The notes under the pieces are model-generated. The model was not told where the DNA came from, made no database searches, and saw only the letters and a list, made by a program, of their open reading frames with translations. The translations under genes were made by a program, and so were the position numbers. 9,494 nt of DNA from an uncultured Eubacteriales bacterium (GTDB lineage Bacteria; Bacillota; Clostridia; Oscillospirales; Oscillospiraceae). Shown here piece after piece: positions 6,550 to 9,494 of this stretch; position 1 is the stretch's first letter; each line of letters begins with the position of its first letter. Where the stretch lies: NCBI GenBank assembly GCA_902475515.1, contig CABSAB010000034.1, positions 1-9,494 on the forward strand. Reading direction: 5' to 3'.

Positions 6550-7644
6550 ATGAAATTAGGAATCGTGGGGCTCCCCAATGTGGGCAAGAGCACCCTGTTC
6601 AATGCCATCACCAACGCCGGGGCCGAGGCGGCCAACTACCCTTTCTGCACCATCGACCCCAACGTGGGCATGGTCACCGTGCCCGACGAGCGGCTGGAGG
6701 GCCTCCGGGACATGTACCAGCCCAAGAAGTTCACCCCGGCGGTCATTGAGTTTGTGGACATCGCGGGCCTGGTGAAGGGCGCTTCCAAGGGCGAGGGCCT
6801 GGGCAACAAGTTCCTCAGCAATATCCGCTCCACCGACGCCATCGTTCATGTGGTGCGGTGTTTTGAGGATGGGAACATCACCCATGTGGAGGGCAGCACG
6901 GATCCCCTGCGGGACATTGAGATCATCAACCTGGAACTGGTGATGGCAGACATCGAGATGGTGGAGCGCCGCATCGAAAAGGCTAAGAAGGCCGCCAAGG
7001 GTGACAAGAAATATCTCCAGGAGGCAGAGATTTTTGAGGGTCTGCTCCAGCATCTCAACGAGGGAAAGACCGCCCGGACCTATGAATGCAGCGCGGACGA
7101 GCTTGCCGTCCTCCAGACCTCTGATCTTCTGAGCCTGAAAAATGTCATCTACGCCGCCAATCTGGACGAGGACAGCGTGGCAAATCCCACAGAAAATCGC
7201 TTTTACAACCAAGTGGCGGAGCTGGCAGAGGCCGAGGGTGCCCAGGTGCTGCCCATCTGCGCCAAGCTGGAGGCAGACATTGCCGAGCTGGAGGACCCCG
7301 AGGAGAAGGCCATGTTTATGGAGGAGCTGGGCATTGCGGAATCGGGCCTGGACCGACTCATCAAGTGCTCCTACGCTCTGCTGGGGCTGATCTCCTTCCT
7401 GACGGCGGGCAGCGACGAGTGCCGGGCCTGGACCATAAAAAAGGGCACCAAGGCCCCCCAGGCCGCCGGAAAGATCCATACGGATTTCGAGCGGGGCTTC
7501 ATCCGGGCGGAGGTCATCGCCTATCAGGACCTGAAGGAGAACGGTTCTCTGGCCAACGCCCGGGCCAAGGGCCTGGTCCGCTCCGAGGGCAAGGACTATG
7601 TGATGCAAGATGGCGATGTGGTGAACTTCCTGTTCAATGTGTGA
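6550..7644 (+). CDS. ychF: Redox/translation-associated P-loop ATPase YchF (Obg family)
   Basis: The 364-residue protein is full length for YchF (EngD/OLA1), a universally conserved cytoplasmic P-loop NTPase of the Obg-HflX group that associates with ribosomes. Visible motifs are G1 GLPNVGKST (7-15), switch/G3 DIAGLVKGASKGEGLGNKF (70-88) and the G4 position NLDE (204-207). The NxxE form at G4, in place of NKxD, is what gives this family its ATP rather than GTP preference. A coiled-coil helical insertion lies at about 125-172, and a C-terminal TGS domain runs from about 280 to 363, with 'DFERGFIRAEVIAYQDL' (312-328) and 'KDYVMQDGDVVNFLFNV' at the end. ATG 6550 has GAAAGGA 9 bases upstream, and the first residues MKLGIVGLPNVGKS match the usual family start. 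The gene is monocistronic between two terminators. Nothing is unusual. Confidence 0.97.
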   Translation: MKLGIVGLPNVGKSTLFNAITNAGAEAANYPFCTIDPNVGMVTVPDERLEGLRDMYQPKKFTPAVIEFVDIAGLVKGASKGEGLGNKFLSNIRSTDAIVHVVRCFEDGNITHVEGSTDPLRDIEIINLELVMADIEMVERRIEKAKKAAKGDKKYLQEAEIFEGLLQHLNEGKTARTYECSADELAVLQTSDLLSLKNVIYAANLDEDSVANPTENRFYNQVAELAEAEGAQVLPICAKLEADIAELEDPEEKAMFMEELGIAESGLDRLIKCSYALLGLISFLTAGSDECRAWTIKKGTKAPQAAGKIHTDFERGFIRAEVIAYQDLKENGSLANARAKGLVRSEGKDYVMQDGDVVNFLFNV

Positions 7645-7670
7645 ATCCTGCCTCATAACAATGTGACGCA

Positions 7671-7705
7671 CCGGCTGCCGGGAGATTCCCGGCAGCCGGT
7701 TTTTT
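7671..7705 (+). terminator. Rho-independent terminator of ychF
   Basis: The perfect 13-bp arms CCGGCTGCCGGGA (7671-7683) and TCCCGGCAGCCGG (7687-7699) enclose a GAT loop and are followed by six T's (7700-7705). This is a very stable hairpin 26 bases after the stop. Confidence 0.95.
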
Positions 7706-7730
7706 CCCATCAGACAAAATGTTTTCTTTC

Positions 7731-7758
7731 TTGACATTTTTCGCAAAGATGTTATAAT
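7731..7758 (+). promoter_or_regulatory. Consensus extended -10 promoter of the G5/3D gene
   Basis: TTGACA (7731-7736), a 16-base spacer and TATAAT (7753-7758) match both hexamers exactly, and TG at 7750-7751 adds an extended -10 element. Transcription would start near 7765. An in-frame ATG at 7757 lies inside the -10 box, so it cannot be the start codon of this transcript. Confidence 0.85.
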
Positions 7759-7769
7759 GATTTCAAATA

Positions 7770-7806
7770 GTTACAAATTGGTATCAATTTTACGCAGTTT
7801 GTATCA
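7770..7806. promoter_or_regulatory. Candidate operator: GTTACA/GTATCA repeats and palindrome behind the 3D-gene promoter
   Basis: GTTACA (7770-7775), GTATCA (7781-7786) and a second GTATCA (7801-7806) lie just downstream of the predicted transcription start. The first two are separated by 5 bases. On the minus strand they read TGATAC-N5-TGTAAC, one mismatch from the known WalR box TGTWAH-N5-TGTWAH. The same segment holds the inverted repeat AAATTG-GTAT-CAATTT (7775-7790). A regulator is inferred, not shown. Confidence 0.35.
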
Positions 7807-7834
7807 TTTTCGAAATCATTTCCGGAGGTATCTC

Positions 7835-9043
7835 ATGGAACAGACAAGCAAGAAACCGAAGCGACAGTGGGTGCTGCTGGGCATTGCAGGCGCGATCCTG
7901 GTCCTGGTGGCAGCCATCACCGTGTATTTCACCCTGCTGGCCTCCAGCCAATACCGCTACACCATCAGCGACGGCACCAGCGTCGTCAATTATACCACCA
8001 GCACCACCGATATCCCCACAGTGCTGGAGGAGGCCCAAGTCCCCGTGGAGGAAAAGGACCGCGTTACGGACACAAAGACCAGCCCGAACACGGTATCGAT
8101 CCAAATTGAGCGGTGTATGGGCATCACGGTGGAATATCAGGGAAAAACACTGACCGCCGAAGCCTACGAAGGCACGGTGGAGGACATACTGAGGACCTTG
8201 GACATCACACTGGAGGAGGGAGATTATCTCACCGCCTACAGCCAGCCGATCCTACAGACCGAAAAGATTCACGACGGCATGACCATCTGCGTGATCAGCA
8301 CCGCCCGGGAGACCTACACCAAAACGGTCTCCATCCCCTACGAGACCATCACCTATCTGGACCCCACCCTCACTGAGGGCGAGACCCAGGTGAAGATCGC
8401 CGGGGCCGTGGGAAAAAAGGAAATCACCTATGAAAAATCCGGTGAAGAGCAATCCGAATCGTACGCTGTAATCTCTACCCGGCTCCTGACATCTCCGGTG
8501 GACGAGGTGCTGCTGATTGGCGTCGGCGCAGCCATGACCACCGAGGACGAAGGCTCCGGCGCGGCCCCCCAGGAGGCCCTGGCCGCTGCCGAAGCAGAGC
8601 CGGAGGTTCTGGCCGCAGAACCTCAGCCGGAATCCGCACCGGAACCTGCTCCGGAACCAGAGCCGGAACCCTACATCCCCGCTCCTGAACCGGAGCCGGA
8701 GCCTCCGGCGGCCAGCGGTGGCAATTATATTACTACCGCCAGCGGCGAGGCCTTATCCTATTCCAGTGTTCTCTACGTGGAGGCCACGGCCTACACCGGC
8801 GGCGGCACCACGGCCACAGGCACCAGCGCCCGGTACGGCGCCATCGCCGTTGACCCCAAGGTGATCCCCTACGGCACCAGAATGTACATCGTCTCCGACG
8901 ACGGAAAATGGATCTACGGCGAAGCCACCGCCGAGGACTGCGGCGGCGCCATCAAGGGCAACATCATCGACCTGTATTTTGACGACTACAACACCTGCAT
9001 CCAGTTCGGACGGAGAAACTGCACGGTATACATTTTAGACTAA
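7835..9043 (+). CDS. Membrane-anchored YabE-like cell-wall protein (DUF348, G5, 3D domains)
   Basis: The protein has 402 residues starting at ATG 7835, which has GGAGG (7824-7828) 6 bases upstream. The longer in-frame start at 7757 is excluded because it falls in the promoter. Order of parts: a short basic N-terminus; membrane/signal anchor 12-36; two YabE-type ubiquitin-like (DUF348) segments near 42-90 and 96-152; a G5-like domain at about 156-230 ('ETITYLDPTLTEGETQVKIA'); an Ala/Pro/Glu linker (235-295) with PEPEPEP runs; and a 3D domain (311-402) with AVDPKVIPYGT (338-348) and EDCGGAIKGNIIDLYFDDY (367-385). Asp340, Asp368 and Asp379 are the likely three conserved aspartates. The 3D fold resembles the catalytic domain of MltA-type lytic transglycosylases, and G5/YabE modules bind or act near peptidoglycan, so a wall-remodelling role outside the membrane is inferred. 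It is a single-gene unit. Confidence 0.9.
   Translation: MEQTSKKPKRQWVLLGIAGAILVLVAAITVYFTLLASSQYRYTISDGTSVVNYTTSTTDIPTVLEEAQVPVEEKDRVTDTKTSPNTVSIQIERCMGITVEYQGKTLTAEAYEGTVEDILRTLDITLEEGDYLTAYSQPILQTEKIHDGMTICVISTARETYTKTVSIPYETITYLDPTLTEGETQVKIAGAVGKKEITYEKSGEEQSESYAVISTRLLTSPVDEVLLIGVGAAMTTEDEGSGAAPQEALAAAEAEPEVLAAEPQPESAPEPAPEPEPEPYIPAPEPEPEPPAASGGNYITTASGEALSYSSVLYVEATAYTGGGTTATGTSARYGAIAVDPKVIPYGTRMYIVSDDGKWIYGEATAEDCGGAIKGNIIDLYFDDYNTCIQFGRRNCTVYILD
8590..8706 (+). repeat. Ala/Pro/Glu linker repeats (PEPEPEP-type) in the 3D protein
   Basis: The segment encodes an Ala/Glu-rich stretch followed by EPQPESAPEPAPEPEPEP, a short YIPA break, then PEPEPEPEP. The alternating Pro-Glu composition predicts an extended, acidic, wall-spanning spacer between the G5 and 3D domains. 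Confidence 0.8.
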
Positions 9044-9050
9044 ATCCTGC

Positions 9051-9084
9051 AAAAGGCGCGCTCCCGGTCGGGAGCGCGCCTTTT
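9051..9084. terminator. Bidirectional terminator between convergent genes
   Basis: A perfect 16-bp inverted repeat has arms 9051-9066 (AAAAGGCGCGCTCCCG) and 9069-9084 around GT; the practical loop is GGTC. The plus strand ends in TTTTT after the stem, serving the 3D gene. The minus strand ends in TTTT, serving the converging TPR gene, whose stop is at 9094. Confidence 0.93.
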
Positions 9085-9093
9085 TGACATTCG

Positions 9094-9494
9094 TTATTCT
9101 TTGATTTGCAGCTGCATGGAGGCATAGTGATAAGCTTTCTTGAAATCCTCCATCTCCCGGTAGCACTCCTCCAGCATGGCGTACAGGCTGGAGAGGAAAT
9201 AGCTGCTGCCGGTGGTGCGGGCCAGCTGTTCGGCTTTTTCCAGCTGCTTGGCGGCCTGCTCATATTGGTTGTCCTTAATTTCCATCTGGCCCTGGAGCAT
9301 CAGGTAGGCGGGCTTGGTAGCCTCGGACAGGCATGCGATGCTGTCCATCTCCTTCTTGGCGCTGTCCAGCTCGCCCTGCATGATATAATACTCCGCCATG
9401 GTCAGCCGGTAGAACTCACCCAGGCCCTGGTCCTGATAGGCCGCCTGATAGTCGTCCAGCGCGTGCATGAAGTCGCCCCCCAGCCTGCGTGCAG
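9094..9494 (-). CDS. TPR-like helical-repeat protein, C-terminal part (5' partial)
   Basis: The minus-strand frame is open from the right window edge (reads ARRLGGDFMHALDDYQ...) to TAA at 9096-9094, so about 132 C-terminal residues are visible. The internal Met at 9468 has no ribosome site and is probably not the start. The sequence contains consecutive paired-helix repeats of TPR type: 'FYRLTMAEYYIMQGELDSAK', 'AYLMLQGQMEIKDNQYEQAA' and 'SLYAMLEECYREMEDFKKAY', each with the small/aromatic spacing of TPR helices and a helix-breaking turn. No membrane segment or catalytic motif lies in the visible part. Such C-termini occur in regulators, sensor kinases and scaffold proteins, and the N-terminal domain that would decide is outside the window. 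It converges on the 3D gene with only the shared terminator between them. Confidence 0.75.
   Translation of the reverse strand, partial: ARRLGGDFMHALDDYQAAYQDQGLGEFYRLTMAEYYIMQGELDSAKKEMDSIACLSEATKPAYLMLQGQMEIKDNQYEQAAKQLEKAEQLARTTGSSYFLSSLYAMLEECYREMEDFKKAYHYASMQLQIKE

Noticed and set aside
7671..7705. 13-bp inverted repeat after ychF as a possible mobile-element end
   Set aside because: It is followed directly by a T-tract, sits just after a stop codon, and has no transposase or target duplication nearby. It is an intrinsic terminator.
6556..7746. 396-residue minus-strand open frame opposite ychF
   Set aside because: It is a shadow of the well-conserved ychF gene. It crosses the ychF terminator, its translation has no recognisable domain, and it is typical of antisense frames in GC-rich genes.
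7757..7834. Upstream ATG giving the 3D protein 26 extra residues
   Set aside because: The codon is inside the TATAAT box, so it would not be on the transcript. ATG 7835 has a GGAGG at ideal spacing.

Overview
The window looks like chromosomal DNA from a fairly GC-rich, low-mobility stretch of a Gram-positive anaerobe. I infer a Clostridia / Oscillospiraceae-type bacterium. The reasons are strong GGAGG-type ribosome sites, consensus sigma-A promoters, U-tailed hairpin terminators, a YabE-like G5/3D cell-wall protein, and a PotD protein that lacks an outer-membrane context. The genus cannot be fixed from the sequence alone. I see no tRNA, rRNA, CRISPR array, insertion sequence, phage gene or origin.

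Layout. (1) 1-1707: the 3' part of a large secreted or surface beta-helix-type protein, cut off by the left window edge, with a 37-residue Gly/Pro (GGP/GPG) insert and its own terminator. (2) 1841-2323: a stand-alone GNAT-family acetyltransferase. (3) 2372-6476: a complete polyamine (spermidine/putrescine) ABC importer operon, potA-potB-potC-potD. It is driven by a TTGACA-N16-TATAAT promoter, has a terminator-like hairpin in its leader, all junctions overlap (11, 4 and 4 bp), and it ends in a clean terminator. (4) 6486-7705: the monocistronic translation-associated P-loop ATPase gene ychF, with its own extended -10 promoter and a 13-bp-stem terminator. (5) 7731-9084: a membrane-anchored cell-wall protein with YabE-like (DUF348), G5, Pro/Glu linker and 3D domains. 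It is preceded by a near-perfect promoter and a candidate operator, and followed by a 16-bp perfect palindromic terminator. (6) 9094-9494, minus strand: the C-terminal part of a TPR-type helical-repeat protein that converges on the 3D gene and runs off the right edge.

How it fits together. The pot genes form one functional unit: PotD captures polyamine outside the cell, PotB/PotC form the channel, and PotA hydrolyses ATP. The other genes are single-gene transcription units separated by terminators, and nothing indicates a shared pathway. Most of the window is ordinary conserved content. The points most worth a second look are the C-terminal membrane anchor on PotD (no lipobox), the hairpin plus T-tract directly behind the pot promoter, the beta-helix protein with its collagen-register Gly/Pro insert, and the repeat elements behind the very strong promoter of the 3D gene. 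I found no convincing evidence for a wholly new multi-gene system.
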